Below are positions 7,234 through 15,598 of a stretch of DNA of 49,519 bases, piece by piece (position 1 is the first letter of the stretch; each line of letters opens with the position of its first letter). The notes below the pieces were generated by a model. That model worked only from the letters and a program-made list of their open reading frames with translations, was not told the origin of the DNA and ran no database searches. Source of the stretch: Faecalicatena contorta (GTDB lineage Bacteria; Bacillota; Clostridia; Lachnospirales; Lachnospiraceae); NCBI RefSeq assembly GCF_003149105.1, contig NZ_QGDS01000003.1:44440-93958 (forward strand), given 5' to 3'. Both the position numbers and the translations under genes were made by a program.

Positions 7234-9759
7234 TTAAAATTCCTTTGAGACAAGTTCTCGCTTTGAATGAATATCTAGCTTTTCATATATGCTCCTCATG
7301 ATTGTTCTGACAGTTGTTTCGGCAATATGAAGCTTAGCAGAAATCTCCTTGGCAGTCAGTCTATCTCTTGCAAGCTGCGCTACTTCTCTTTCCCGCGGCG
7401 TTAAAGGTGACTTACTCTGCTGCATGGCTTTTCTTATAATGCTTACGCCATTTGTTTGACGCTTGCATAAATTTATCAAATCAGAAAAGCTGCTATCCAT
7501 CATAGCGGATTTTTTAGCCAGGCTTATGGTACTATTAAAAGAGTGAAGGCTCAGCCCGGCAAGAAGCTCCGCCATACATATATGATCAGCGAACGGAAGA
7601 TAGATTTGATCAGGCAGTGCTATGGTAACCGCTTCCTTTAGATATCCCATTGCTTCCATTATGTTTCCATTGTTATACTCTGCAACTGCAAGAAAAATGA
7701 GAAAATATGTTTTAGGCATCAAATACCTCATATTTCCTTCTGGGTTATCAATTGTATCTAAAGCAATTTGACTAATAGCATAAAGTTCATTATACCGCTT
7801 TTCTATGAGCAGAATCCTTAAATACAAGATCTGCGCAAAAGGAACCACAGGAGCATACAGCGATTTTTTTATTCCCTCTATGTCATAAAGCCAAGGTGCA
7901 ACATCGTCTTTCATGCCCAGTATAAGACTTATGATGGAAATACACAAATCTACCATTCGGTGTATGGAAATATCTGAACTTTCCTTTGCATACTCCTTAA
8001 TATTTTTAATTGCGGTAAAAAAACTCTCTGTATCTCCCCGCAGTATAAAAATTCTGGCAAGGTTTAATTCTGCATAAAGGCAGATGTTGTCTTGTTTATA
8101 ACTACGGGCCTCATAAATAGCCTTATGGCTAAGAATTTCAGCTTCGTTATCCTCTCCCCGTGCAAGCATAACCTCTGAACGTGTAATGTAGTTCAGGCCG
8201 GCCGCCTGCCCCCGGCTAAATTTACGATACAGGGGTTTCATTTCCTCCATTATCTTGAGTGTCTGGTCCAAACCACCGGATTCACGCCAGAACATCCCAA
8301 AGGCAGTAGGGAAGACAGACAACCAAGGTGTGCTATCTTCAATCAAATCAGAAGATCCTTTAAAAATTTCCCAGACAGCTTTAAGTCCCTCGTGCATCTT
8401 GGTAATATCATTAAATTCCCCCAACGACTTTAAAAGGATATATTCACCTCTAATTTTTCGAATTTCCGCCTCTTTAAAATTGGTTTCTCTTTGTGCTGCA
8501 CAGTCAATTAGCCGGCACAGTTTATTATATAAGTCGTACTTTCCAATTAAAAGTGCATAATGCCCAAATGTAAGCATTGTAAGCGGATATTTGCATAAAG
8601 TGTCCTCTGGACATTTCGTAAAGATTTCTTCCAGAAATTTTCCCTCGCATTTTTCTTTTTGTTCATCTAAATATCTCCGTGTAAAGGGCAGAGACAGGAT
8701 AGCATCAAAATCTTTGACTTTATAGAAAAATTCCGCTGCAAGGCAATACCGCTTCATAGCAGCACAAGATACTCCAGCCATATGGATTACCTTGTTTTGA
8801 TACTCTTCAGTCTGAGAATGATAAAACCGGTTCCGCAGATAGTCCAATAAAATGCTGTGTATGATGAATGAACGTTTATCAGGGAAATACCGGATAAAAT
8901 CGCTGGTCCATAAGCCCCTCTCGATTTTATCCGGCGTCACATCATATTCCAGCATTTCTGCTGCCTGACGTGCTGTAAAGCTATCAAAAACTGATACTTT
9001 CAGCAAAAAATCTTGCTCTAAAGGATTCAGCCTGTTCCAGATGGCGGTTTCCACCAATTGTTCGATACCGGCTGAATAAATAAAGGAACCTGTTTCTTTA
9101 AAATTGATTATCTGGAGACGAATTGCAGATATCCACCCTTCTGTACTGGTATATATCTCATTCAACTCGTCTTCTGTGAAGCACAGGTCTTCCATGTGAA
9201 ACAAGCTGGATATCCCCTCCTTGTCAAAGAAGAAATCAGATGTTTCAATTGTATAAATGTTATCGTTATGTATGGAGAGCAGCTTCCTCGAGTCCAGTTG
9301 CTGCGTGATAAATATTATATGCAGTTTAGGATCTCCATGCATAGAAAACACATTTATTAACTCATGCGAAATATCACAGTTAATAAGCTGTCCATTGTCT
9401 ATTACTATATAGGTCTCTTTTTGGCAATTTAAATTTCTCAAAATTGCTGTCATATAAAATACTGTGTCCACAGTAGGCATTTTAAGATTCTTCAGCTCAT
9501 CTGCTACTTTCACATTTATATTTGAAAACAACTCAGAAACTCCGACCCATGTCATGGAAGCAGGTTCTCCTAAACAGGTGTACCAATATTCGCAGGCAGC
9601 ATAGGGAAGCATACTTTTTAAATACTCTCTTACAGCTGTCGTTTTTCCAAATCCGGATGGAGCCTCAACAATCGTTAGGGGATAGTCTGAAACTTGGTTC
9701 AATTGGCTTTTCAGCCTATTCGAGAAATAATACTTATATTTGTCAGGTCTTTTTTGCAT
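7234..9759 (-). CDS. MalT-like (STAND ATPase) LuxR-family transcriptional regulator
   Basis: About 841 residues. The N-terminal NTPase has a Walker A loop APSGFGKTT at about residues 33-41, and IVIDN follows as a probable Walker B. The long middle part is alpha-helical, TPR-like. The last 60 residues are a LuxR-type helix-turn-helix (LTPREREVAQLARDRLTAKE ... KLDIHSKRELV). This layout is that of MalT/AcoK-type activators, which bind an inducer and ATP and then activate transcription. The ATG at 9759 has GGAGG seven bases before it; the longer frame from 9795 has no ribosome binding site. The target is unknown; the c-di-GMP genes downstream are candidates, though a terminator separates them. 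Confidence 0.9.
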   Translation of the reverse strand: MQKRPDKYKYYFSNRLKSQLNQVSDYPLTIVEAPSGFGKTTAVREYLKSMLPYAACEYWYTCLGEPASMTWVGVSELFSNINVKVADELKNLKMPTVDTVFYMTAILRNLNCQKETYIVIDNGQLINCDISHELINVFSMHGDPKLHIIFITQQLDSRKLLSIHNDNIYTIETSDFFFDKEGISSLFHMEDLCFTEDELNEIYTSTEGWISAIRLQIINFKETGSFIYSAGIEQLVETAIWNRLNPLEQDFLLKVSVFDSFTARQAAEMLEYDVTPDKIERGLWTSDFIRYFPDKRSFIIHSILLDYLRNRFYHSQTEEYQNKVIHMAGVSCAAMKRYCLAAEFFYKVKDFDAILSLPFTRRYLDEQKEKCEGKFLEEIFTKCPEDTLCKYPLTMLTFGHYALLIGKYDLYNKLCRLIDCAAQRETNFKEAEIRKIRGEYILLKSLGEFNDITKMHEGLKAVWEIFKGSSDLIEDSTPWLSVFPTAFGMFWRESGGLDQTLKIMEEMKPLYRKFSRGQAAGLNYITRSEVMLARGEDNEAEILSHKAIYEARSYKQDNICLYAELNLARIFILRGDTESFFTAIKNIKEYAKESSDISIHRMVDLCISIISLILGMKDDVAPWLYDIEGIKKSLYAPVVPFAQILYLRILLIEKRYNELYAISQIALDTIDNPEGNMRYLMPKTYFLIFLAVAEYNNGNIMEAMGYLKEAVTIALPDQIYLPFADHICMAELLAGLSLHSFNSTISLAKKSAMMDSSFSDLINLCKRQTNGVSIIRKAMQQSKSPLTPREREVAQLARDRLTAKEISAKLHIAETTVRTIMRSIYEKLDIHSKRELVSKEF

Positions 9760-9930
9760 CTCATTTCCTCCAATTTCAAGGGGGAGAACATGCATATCTA
9801 TAAAGCATAAATACGGCGTTTTATTTTTTGATGACTTTTTCGGTGTATCATCTGGTTTTGGAGTATCTGCAGGGATTAGCCACAGATTTCCCTTATAGTT
9901 AAATAGCCTATTTCTTAATCTCCCTTTTCC
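9760..9930 (-). pseudogene. Remnant of a small helix-turn-helix (MerR/excisionase-like) protein
   Basis: Upstream of and in frame with the LuxR-family gene, the minus strand encodes a stretch with NLWLIPADTPKPDDTPKK. This strongly resembles the end of small HTH proteins whose recognition part runs GRIPGA-x-W-x-IPADA-KP. A stop codon (9933-9931) cuts off its N-terminal half, and it has no start or ribosome binding site of its own. It may be debris from a lost gene, or an old N-terminal extension of the LuxR regulator. Confidence 0.4.
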
Positions 9931-10042
9931 TTATTTTACCATGTCATTTTATATGCTTCAAGAAATAGAAGCATATATCGTATTATTTCAAAAAACATAG
10001 TATTTTTTTACTTATATAGCAAATACAGGAGAATATACACTC

Positions 10043-10262
10043 CTATGAAATAGACTTAAATCGTTTAATCAGCCGAAGTTTGAAACGAGGTTTTATCTTG
10101 TCTGGAAAAGCACAGTCATCTTCAATTTCTTCATTTGTTGCATTGGGCCTGGCATGACGAATATCTTCACGGATGGTATCATCAAACAGAAATACATCCT
10201 GTTCAACTGTTGATATATCCTGACGAATATACAAGCCCTCAAGAGGCTTTTCGTCATATCGG
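10043..10262 (-). pseudogene. Fragment of an ABC exporter ATPase
   Basis: The fragment around IRQDISTVEQDVFLFDDTIR and EDIRHARPNATNEEIED matches the Q-loop region of ABC multidrug/peptide exporters (typically QDTFLFSGTIRENI-x-YG-x-PDATDEE). The Walker A part before it and the signature and Walker B parts after it are missing, and the frame runs into unrelated sequence and stops. It is a deletion remnant with no function expected. Confidence 0.6.
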
Positions 10263-10486
10263 AAAGGCAACAGATTTCCATGAGATGTCTAAGCTGCTTA
10301 CAGAAATTAAAAACTATAGAGGTAATGGTATTGCTGCTAAAGTATTTTATGAAGGGAGTGAATAATTGCACCATAACAGAGTATATTCGGCAATGGCGTA
10401 TGGAGGCTGAAAAACATCTGCAACGACAGCATGGACAGCATCCGCAGATGCTGTCCATGTTCAATAAAAGAGCTGCCGCAGGCTAA
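10263..10486 (+). pseudogene. Plus-strand gene debris, unidentified
   Basis: Directly next to the ABC fragment, the opposite strand carries the tail of one frame (GKATDFHEMSKLLTEIKNYR ... ending at 10365). Overlapping it in another frame is a second piece (NNCTITEYIRQWRMEAEKH ... ending in a stop at 10484-10486). Neither has a ribosome binding site. They may be one frameshifted gene or two coupled genes that lost their 5' part. I do not recognise the family; plasmid or integrative-element genes often have such tails, but that is a guess. Confidence 0.35.
10430..10459. repeat. 12-base perfect inverted repeat
   Basis: CATGGACAGCAT and ATGCTGTCCATG are separated by six bases. It has no T-run on either side, so it is not an ordinary terminator. 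It lies inside the plus-strand debris, just downstream of the glycosyltransferase stop on the minus strand, and may be a leftover recombination or regulatory site. Confidence 0.6.
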
Positions 10487-10496
10487 CCTTAACGCC

Positions 10497-11579
10497 TTAT
10501 TTAGAGCCTTTCTTTCTCTCCTCAAAATACTTTTTATTATATTGCACCGCAGCTGAATCAGGCTTAAAGTTTCCGGCGAAATTATTATAAAGCTCCGCCT
10601 TTTCATATTCTCCTAATTTATCATAACAAACACAGCATTCCAGGCTGGGAATAAACCCCCAGAAATCTTCCTGATGGAATCCCCAGGAATCCTGTGGCTT
10701 TTGAAGCCTAAATACAAGCTCAAACCAAAATACAGCCTGCCGGTATTTTTTTTGTTCTTTAAAGTAAGTTCCAATTTGACAGCAAAGTTCCCCTCTGGGC
10801 GTATCATACTGAAAACTTCTCATCATACTTTGCAGTGCCTTTTCCGGTTCTCCTGTAAACTGATAGCACTTCGCGATTTCGCTGCATGCCATAATGTTAT
10901 CTTCAACCCATCCATGGCCGGAATCAAGAAATTCTGAAAACATCTTAATAGCCTCTTTATATCGTTTATTGTCCTTTAACTCCCGGGCATAGTAGTATGT
11001 TCCTCTTGTAGAAAGCTTCTTTCCATTTGCCAGTAAATTCTCGTATATTTGAATATTTCTGTTACTTTTACTTTGTTCTAATTTCGCGTGGGTAATTCCA
11101 ATATCGGAATGAATGATTTGCCCATTGAATTGCAGATACTCATGGACCGGTTCAAACCATTTAAAATTACGGCTTCTTTTTACCAATCTCTCCCTAAAAT
11201 AGGAAAATGTAACTCGTCCTTTTTCATCAAACCCTATATTGTAACGCATCATTACAGCATCGGTCATGGGATCAAGTTCTTCCTTTAATGCCATAAATTT
11301 TACTTTATCCTCCGGCAGAATAATATCGTCCGCATCCATCCACAATATATAATCCATGGTTGCCTTTTCAAAGGCAAAATTGCGGGCTGCCGAAAAATCA
11401 TCAATCCAGATGAAATCAAATACTTTATCAGTAAACTTTTCTGCTATTTGTTTGGTTTTGTCCGTTGACCCGGTATCCACAATAATAATTTCATCAACCA
11501 ACTCATTTACAGAATCTAAACATCTTTCCAAAACACTTTCTTCATTTTTTACAATCATGCATAAACTTATAGTAACCAA
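10497..11579 (-). CDS. Family 2 glycosyltransferase with TPR-like C-terminus
   Basis: About 360 residues. The N-terminal GT-A domain shows ISLCMIVKNEE, IIIVDTGSTDKT and the metal-binding DADD motif (WMDADDIILPED). The second half is helical with TPR-like repeats (RYKEAIKMFSEFLDSG, EPEKALQSMMRSFQYD, KYRQAVFWFELVFRLQ), a layout found in SunS-like and SPBc2-type glycosyltransferases that modify peptides or surface glycans. The acceptor is unknown. There is no suitable ATG: TTG at 11579 is the likely start because GGAG sits six bases before it, while a TTG at 11591 lacks a clear site. The start is covered by an inverted repeat (11572-11637). Confidence 0.85.
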   Translation of the reverse strand: MVTISLCMIVKNEESVLERCLDSVNELVDEIIIVDTGSTDKTKQIAEKFTDKVFDFIWIDDFSAARNFAFEKATMDYILWMDADDIILPEDKVKFMALKEELDPMTDAVMMRYNIGFDEKGRVTFSYFRERLVKRSRNFKWFEPVHEYLQFNGQIIHSDIGITHAKLEQSKSNRNIQIYENLLANGKKLSTRGTYYYARELKDNKRYKEAIKMFSEFLDSGHGWVEDNIMACSEIAKCYQFTGEPEKALQSMMRSFQYDTPRGELCCQIGTYFKEQKKYRQAVFWFELVFRLQKPQDSWGFHQEDFWGFIPSLECCVCYDKLGEYEKAELYNNFAGNFKPDSAAVQYNKKYFEERKKGSK

Positions 11580-11637
11580 TGTTTGCTCCAAAGACTGCTT
11601 TTACCTATAATTTATGCGCAGCAAATTCATTGGTTAC
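11572..11637 (-). promoter_or_regulatory. Inverted repeat that would cover the glycosyltransferase start codon
   Basis: GTAACCAATG followed by TTTGC (11572-11586) is the reverse complement of 11621-11637 apart from a two-base insertion, with about 34 bases between. In the minus-strand RNA the downstream arm holds the TTG start and touches the GGAG ribosome binding site. If the stem forms, translation would be blocked. Confidence 0.45.
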
Positions 11638-11669
11638 CAATAAAAGGTACATTCCCTGCCAGAGATGTT

Positions 11670-14333
11670 TTATCTGGCGGAATGCTCAACCTCTGTATAT
11701 TCATTATAATCCATACGGTTATCAAAAAACTTTCTTATCTCTGCGGTTATAGTAGGTATCAAACTAAGACCAACAGCCGCAAACCAGTGGGAACGCTCAA
11801 TTACAGTCAATCCTAAGTGTGCTCCAATTGCAGGAACAGTACATAGAACAACCAATGCCAGGAGCATGCTTGCCGCACTGGCTACCAGCAGAGGATTATC
11901 CAGCAGGGAGCGCTTGAATATGGATTCCCTGCTTCTCACAGTGAATATATGAAGAATCGAAGTCCATCCTAATACCAGGAATGCCAATGTCTGGCCTGCC
12001 TCTGGGGACGGATTCCCCATACCAGCCGGGACATATGCCCCCACATAAAAGGCTGCCAACACAACCAGTGAACAGATGATTGTCTGCTGGATAATCACAT
12101 TTAGCAGACCGCCGCCAAATAAACTTTCCGTACGCTTTACTGGCTTGCTTTCCATAATGAGAGACGCAGAATCTTCCTTCGCCAACTGAAGACCCGGAAT
12201 ACCATCGCCTAAAACATTGATCAAAAGAAGCATTACAGGAGTAACTAAGACGCCCCATCCTACGATCTGCGCAAACATCATGACAGCAATCTCAGAAAGG
12301 TTGCAGACCAGCAGAAAATAAATTGTCTTTCTTATATTAGAATAAACCTTCCGTCCTTCATGCACAGCTTCCACGATGGTTGCAAAATTATCATCGGTCA
12401 ATATCATGTCAGAAGCGCTTTTTGCCACTTCCGTTCCTGCTTTCCCCATAGCAACGCCGACATCTGCTGCCTTCAGGGCCGGAGCATCGTTAACTCCATC
12501 TCCGGTCATTGCTACCACTTCACCTTTTTTCTGCCATGCTTCCACGATACGTATTTTATCAGAAGGCGCTACTCTTGCATAAACAGAGTAATCTTCTATG
12601 GAAGCTGACAGTTCTTCATCCGTCATTTCTTCCAGCTCCGCCCCTGTAACAACCTTTTGATCCTCAGATAGAATATCCAGTTCTTTCGCAATGGCTCCGG
12701 CTGTAGCCGCATGATCTCCGGTTATCATAATGGTGCGGACGCCTGCCCTTTTAGCTCTTTGTATCGCCAGCGCGGCCTCTGGTCTGGGAGGATCTATAAG
12801 CCCTACAATTCCGACGAATGTAAGATCCTTTTCCACAGATTCCAACTCTTCTTCACCAGGCAGCGCATCAATACGCTTTATTCCCAGTGCTATAACTCTC
12901 AACGCATCCCCTGCAAAGGTATCGTGCAATTTGTGGATGTTTGCTATTTCCTCCTCATTCCCTCGGCTGAATGGAATTCGATCTAAGGCACCTTTCGTCA
13001 GCACAATAAATCCGCCTTTCGGATCCTTTAGTAAAACAGTCATCATTTTTCTTTCAGAGGAAAAAGGGATTTCAGCAACTCTTGGGTACTCCGCTTCCAC
13101 CGCATCTTTATCCAGGCCTTTTTCATTAAAAAGCCTCATGATTGCTGTTTCTGTTGCATCCCCTATATATTGGGTATTTCCCTCTTCATCTGTCTGCACC
13201 ACAGCATTGCTGGCACTGGCAAGCATCTTCAGGAATGTGGTCTGATCTTCTGAAAACTCATCGATATCTTTCACCGGCTTTCCTCCATTCAGGCACAGCC
13301 GCTTGACAGCCATCCGGTTCTGTGTAAGTGTACCTGTTTTATCAGAGCAGATTACAGATGTGTTCCCTAATGTCTCTACAGCAGGAAGTTTCCTGATTAG
13401 TGCATTTTTGCTAACCATATTCTTAACACCATGAGATAAGGCTAAGGTTACAATCAAGGATAAGGTTTCCGGAACTGCCGCCACTGCTAAAGTAACTGCC
13501 AGCATAATCATGCTCCAGAGATCTGATCCCTGTCTCATACCGATAAAAAATAAAATAACTGCAGATATGACAGCAACTGTGCTGATATTTTTTCCAACCC
13601 GGTCCAGCCTTTGCTGCAGCGGAGTTTTCCCTTTTACTGTATTTCCTAAAAATCCGGCGATTTTTCCCATCTCAGTGTTCATACCGGTTTCTGTGACAAT
13701 AGCGGACGCATTTCCTGCTGTAACGAGACACCCGGAAAATATCATGTTGCTCTGTTCCGCAATAGGAATCTTATTTTGGGGCAATACCAACATATTCTTC
13801 TCCAACGGCTCACTTTCCCCTGTCAGAGATGATTCATCAACCATAAGGTTGTTGCTTTCTAAAACTCTTGCATCTGCCGGAATCAAAGAGCCTGTTTCCA
13901 CCAGGATTATATCCCCCGGTACAAGCTCTGCCGTATCAATCTCCTGCCGTAACCCATCTCTTATCACAAAGCAAGACGGGCTGTTAAGATCAGCCAGAGA
14001 TTCCAATGCTTTCTCAGCCTTCCCTTCCTGGGTAATGGCTAAGGTTAAATTCATAACAATAATTAAGGATATTACCAGCGGTTCTATGAAACCTTCCCCA
14101 TGCTTCAATGCCAGCAAAAAGGAAAGAATTGCTGCTATGATAAGAACTATTGTTGAGACATCTTTTAGATGGTGAAGAATAGTTCTGATAAGACTTGGTT
14201 TTTCACCTTTTGAAAATTCATTTTTACCATGTTGACTCTGTTTTTCTTTTACCTTTTCTGAAGAAAGCCCCGTTTCCATGTTGCTTTCTAATTGTTCTAA
14301 TACTTCATTTTCATTTTTTTCATACCATCTCAT
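11670..14333 (-). CDS. Cation-transporting P-type ATPase (type II, Ca2+-ATPase-like)
   Basis: About 887 residues, normal for type II P-ATPases. In order: N-terminal cation-ATPase region, two membrane segments, actuator domain with TGES (about residues 171-174), M4 with AVPETL where Ca pumps usually have PEGLP, phosphorylation loop SDKTGTLTQNR (Asp about 331), TGDHAATAG and TGDGVNDAPAL hinge motifs, then six C-terminal membrane segments with NVLGDGIPGLQ in M6. Export of Ca2+ or a related divalent cation is the likely role. The start at 14333 is preferred because AAAGGA precedes it. The gene lies 144 bases downstream of the MarR gene and behind a palindrome shared with the marR promoter, so MarR control is likely. 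Confidence 0.9.
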   Translation of the reverse strand: MRWYEKNENEVLEQLESNMETGLSSEKVKEKQSQHGKNEFSKGEKPSLIRTILHHLKDVSTIVLIIAAILSFLLALKHGEGFIEPLVISLIIVMNLTLAITQEGKAEKALESLADLNSPSCFVIRDGLRQEIDTAELVPGDIILVETGSLIPADARVLESNNLMVDESSLTGESEPLEKNMLVLPQNKIPIAEQSNMIFSGCLVTAGNASAIVTETGMNTEMGKIAGFLGNTVKGKTPLQQRLDRVGKNISTVAVISAVILFFIGMRQGSDLWSMIMLAVTLAVAAVPETLSLIVTLALSHGVKNMVSKNALIRKLPAVETLGNTSVICSDKTGTLTQNRMAVKRLCLNGGKPVKDIDEFSEDQTTFLKMLASASNAVVQTDEEGNTQYIGDATETAIMRLFNEKGLDKDAVEAEYPRVAEIPFSSERKMMTVLLKDPKGGFIVLTKGALDRIPFSRGNEEEIANIHKLHDTFAGDALRVIALGIKRIDALPGEEELESVEKDLTFVGIVGLIDPPRPEAALAIQRAKRAGVRTIMITGDHAATAGAIAKELDILSEDQKVVTGAELEEMTDEELSASIEDYSVYARVAPSDKIRIVEAWQKKGEVVAMTGDGVNDAPALKAADVGVAMGKAGTEVAKSASDMILTDDNFATIVEAVHEGRKVYSNIRKTIYFLLVCNLSEIAVMMFAQIVGWGVLVTPVMLLLINVLGDGIPGLQLAKEDSASLIMESKPVKRTESLFGGGLLNVIIQQTIICSLVVLAAFYVGAYVPAGMGNPSPEAGQTLAFLVLGWTSILHIFTVRSRESIFKRSLLDNPLLVASAASMLLALVVLCTVPAIGAHLGLTVIERSHWFAAVGLSLIPTITAEIRKFFDNRMDYNEYTEVEHSAR

Positions 14334-14394
14334 AAACTCATCCTTTCTTTTATTTGCACTCATCTGTGCACTTCTTTAACAAATACCCAATCAT

Positions 14395-14417
14395 ATTAGG
14401 TAGATTCTCTACCTAAT
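14395..14417. promoter_or_regulatory. Palindromic operator ahead of the P-ATPase gene
   Basis: ATTAGGTAGA and TCTACCTAAT are perfect 10-base arms around TTC. The same half-site ATTAGGTAGA occurs at 14935-14944 in the marR promoter. Most likely it is the binding site of the MarR protein encoded between the two copies. Confidence 0.75.
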
Positions 14418-14429
14418 AATGTATTGGAA

Positions 14430-14448
14430 AGCAGGCTTACCGCCTGCT
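14430..14448 (-). terminator. Hairpin after marR (weak terminator)
   Basis: AGCAGGC and GCCTGCT around a five-base loop, 30 bases after the marR stop codon. The T-tract on the minus strand is poor (TTTCC), so read-through into the ATPase gene is possible. Confidence 0.4.
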
Positions 14449-14477
14449 GAATTTTTCAAAAACGTATTTCCTAATAT

Positions 14478-14921
14478 TTATGATTTTAAAAGATTATCAT
14501 AAACTTTAAATAACAGTGTCTTTAATGTTTGGATTTCTTCATCTGTCATGTTTTGTAAGACTTTTTCTTCCATGCTATTAAAAATTTCCCTGATATCTGA
14601 CACCAGCTTTTCTCCCTCGGGAGTAATGATCAGTTTCATGGCACGCCGGTCTTCCTCACTGATGGTTCTGATAATATATCCCTTTTCTTCCAGACATCTC
14701 AGAAGGCTGGTAACCGTAGGACCTCGCAAATCCATGGTCTCCTCCAGGAAATGCCTGCTTATGACATGATGGGCTTTTATATTGTCATATATAAATCCTA
14801 ATAGCCGTCCCTGCTGATGTGTAATTCCTAACTGCTTCAGTCTCTGATCGCTCATATAATATAAAAGATGAGAGATACTTCCAAAACAAGAACCAAACAC
14901 TCTTCCTTCGCTTTTTATCAT
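14478..14921 (-). CDS. MarR-family transcriptional regulator
   Basis: 147 residues with the winged helix-turn-helix typical of MarR dimers: helix region HQQGRLLGFIYDN, recognition part RGPTVTSLLRCLEEKGYI and the wing EEDRRAMKLIITPEGEKL. The start has GAGG seven bases upstream. It is divergent from nothing and precedes the P-ATPase on the same strand. Matching half-sites in its own promoter and before the ATPase point to autorepression and control of the pump, released by an unknown ligand or oxidation. Confidence 0.9.
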   Translation of the reverse strand: MIKSEGRVFGSCFGSISHLLYYMSDQRLKQLGITHQQGRLLGFIYDNIKAHHVISRHFLEETMDLRGPTVTSLLRCLEEKGYIIRTISEEDRRAMKLIITPEGEKLVSDIREIFNSMEEKVLQNMTDEEIQTLKTLLFKVYDNLLKS

Positions 14922-14934
14922 AACTGTACCTCAA

Positions 14935-14997
14935 ATTAGGTAGAATCACTACGTAGCTTTCCTACTTATTTTAACAAAATACTTTTTTATTTGTCAA
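14935..14997 (-). promoter_or_regulatory. marR promoter with overlapping operator
   Basis: TTGACA (14997-14992) and TAAAAT (14973-14968) are separated by 18 bases. ATTAGGTAGA with an imperfect mirror half (14935-14956) lies over the expected transcription start, as expected for autorepression. The left arm is identical to the site at 14395. Confidence 0.65.
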
Positions 14998-15047
14998 GTT
15001 AAATTTTAATTTCCCTTAGATTTCCATTATAACATAGCAGCTCACAT

Positions 15048-15587
15048 TTAAAGCGCTGTTCCTTTCGCCGGTATAAAAAGCCGTGACATATCAGCGCCTT
15101 CCAATTCAAGCAGCTTTATTTTCGTATGAATTCCCCCGGCATACCCGGTCAGGCTGCCATTGGCTCCTACAACCCGGTGACAAGGAATTATGATAGATAT
15201 AGGATTATGCCCAACAGCCCCGCCTACAGCCTGGCTCGACATGCTTTCCTTATTCATCTTTACTGCCATTTTTTTTGCGATGTCCCCGTAAGTGACAACC
15301 TGGCCGTATGGTATTTCACATAAAATATTCCATATTTCCTGACGGAATCCACTGCCAATGGGAGCCAGCGGCAATTCTGAAATGTGAGGCTTTTGGCCCT
15401 CAAAATATCTGTCCAGCCATCTTTTTGCAGCGTCAAACACCGGTATATCGTTATTTTCTATCATATCTTCGGGTATTGTATTTCCGTGATACTTTTGGCC
15501 CTCAATCCATAAGCCAACAAGGCTGTCTCCGTCACATGCAAGGGTAATGCTTCCTACGGGCGATGAATATGTTGTTGAATAATACAT
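15048..15587 (-). CDS. ogt: Methylated-DNA--[protein]-cysteine S-methyltransferase
   Basis: About 179 residues. The C-terminal domain holds the active-site motif IPCHRVVGANGSLTGYAGG, whose Cys accepts the methyl group from O6-methylguanine irreversibly. RQEIWNILCEIPYGQVVTYG is the DNA-binding helix-turn-helix region. The start at 15587 has GGGAGG six bases before it, and that site overlaps the stop codon of the Ada-AlkA gene (15601-15599). The two genes are therefore translationally coupled in one alkylation repair operon. A longer frame from 15650 would only extend back into the upstream gene. Confidence 0.93.
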   Translation of the reverse strand: MYYSTTYSSPVGSITLACDGDSLVGLWIEGQKYHGNTIPEDMIENNDIPVFDAAKRWLDRYFEGQKPHISELPLAPIGSGFRQEIWNILCEIPYGQVVTYGDIAKKMAVKMNKESMSSQAVGGAVGHNPISIIIPCHRVVGANGSLTGYAGGIHTKIKLLELEGADMSRLFIPAKGTAL

Positions 15588-15598
15588 TTTATACCTCC

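Noticed and set aside
11660..11680. Stem GCCAGA/TCTGGC at the end of the P-ATPase gene as terminator
   Set aside because: Short, weak, overlaps the stop codon and lacks a T-run close by.
13510..14175. 221-codon plus-strand frame opposite the P-ATPase
   Set aside because: Shadow of a highly conserved gene on the other strand; no ribosome binding site.
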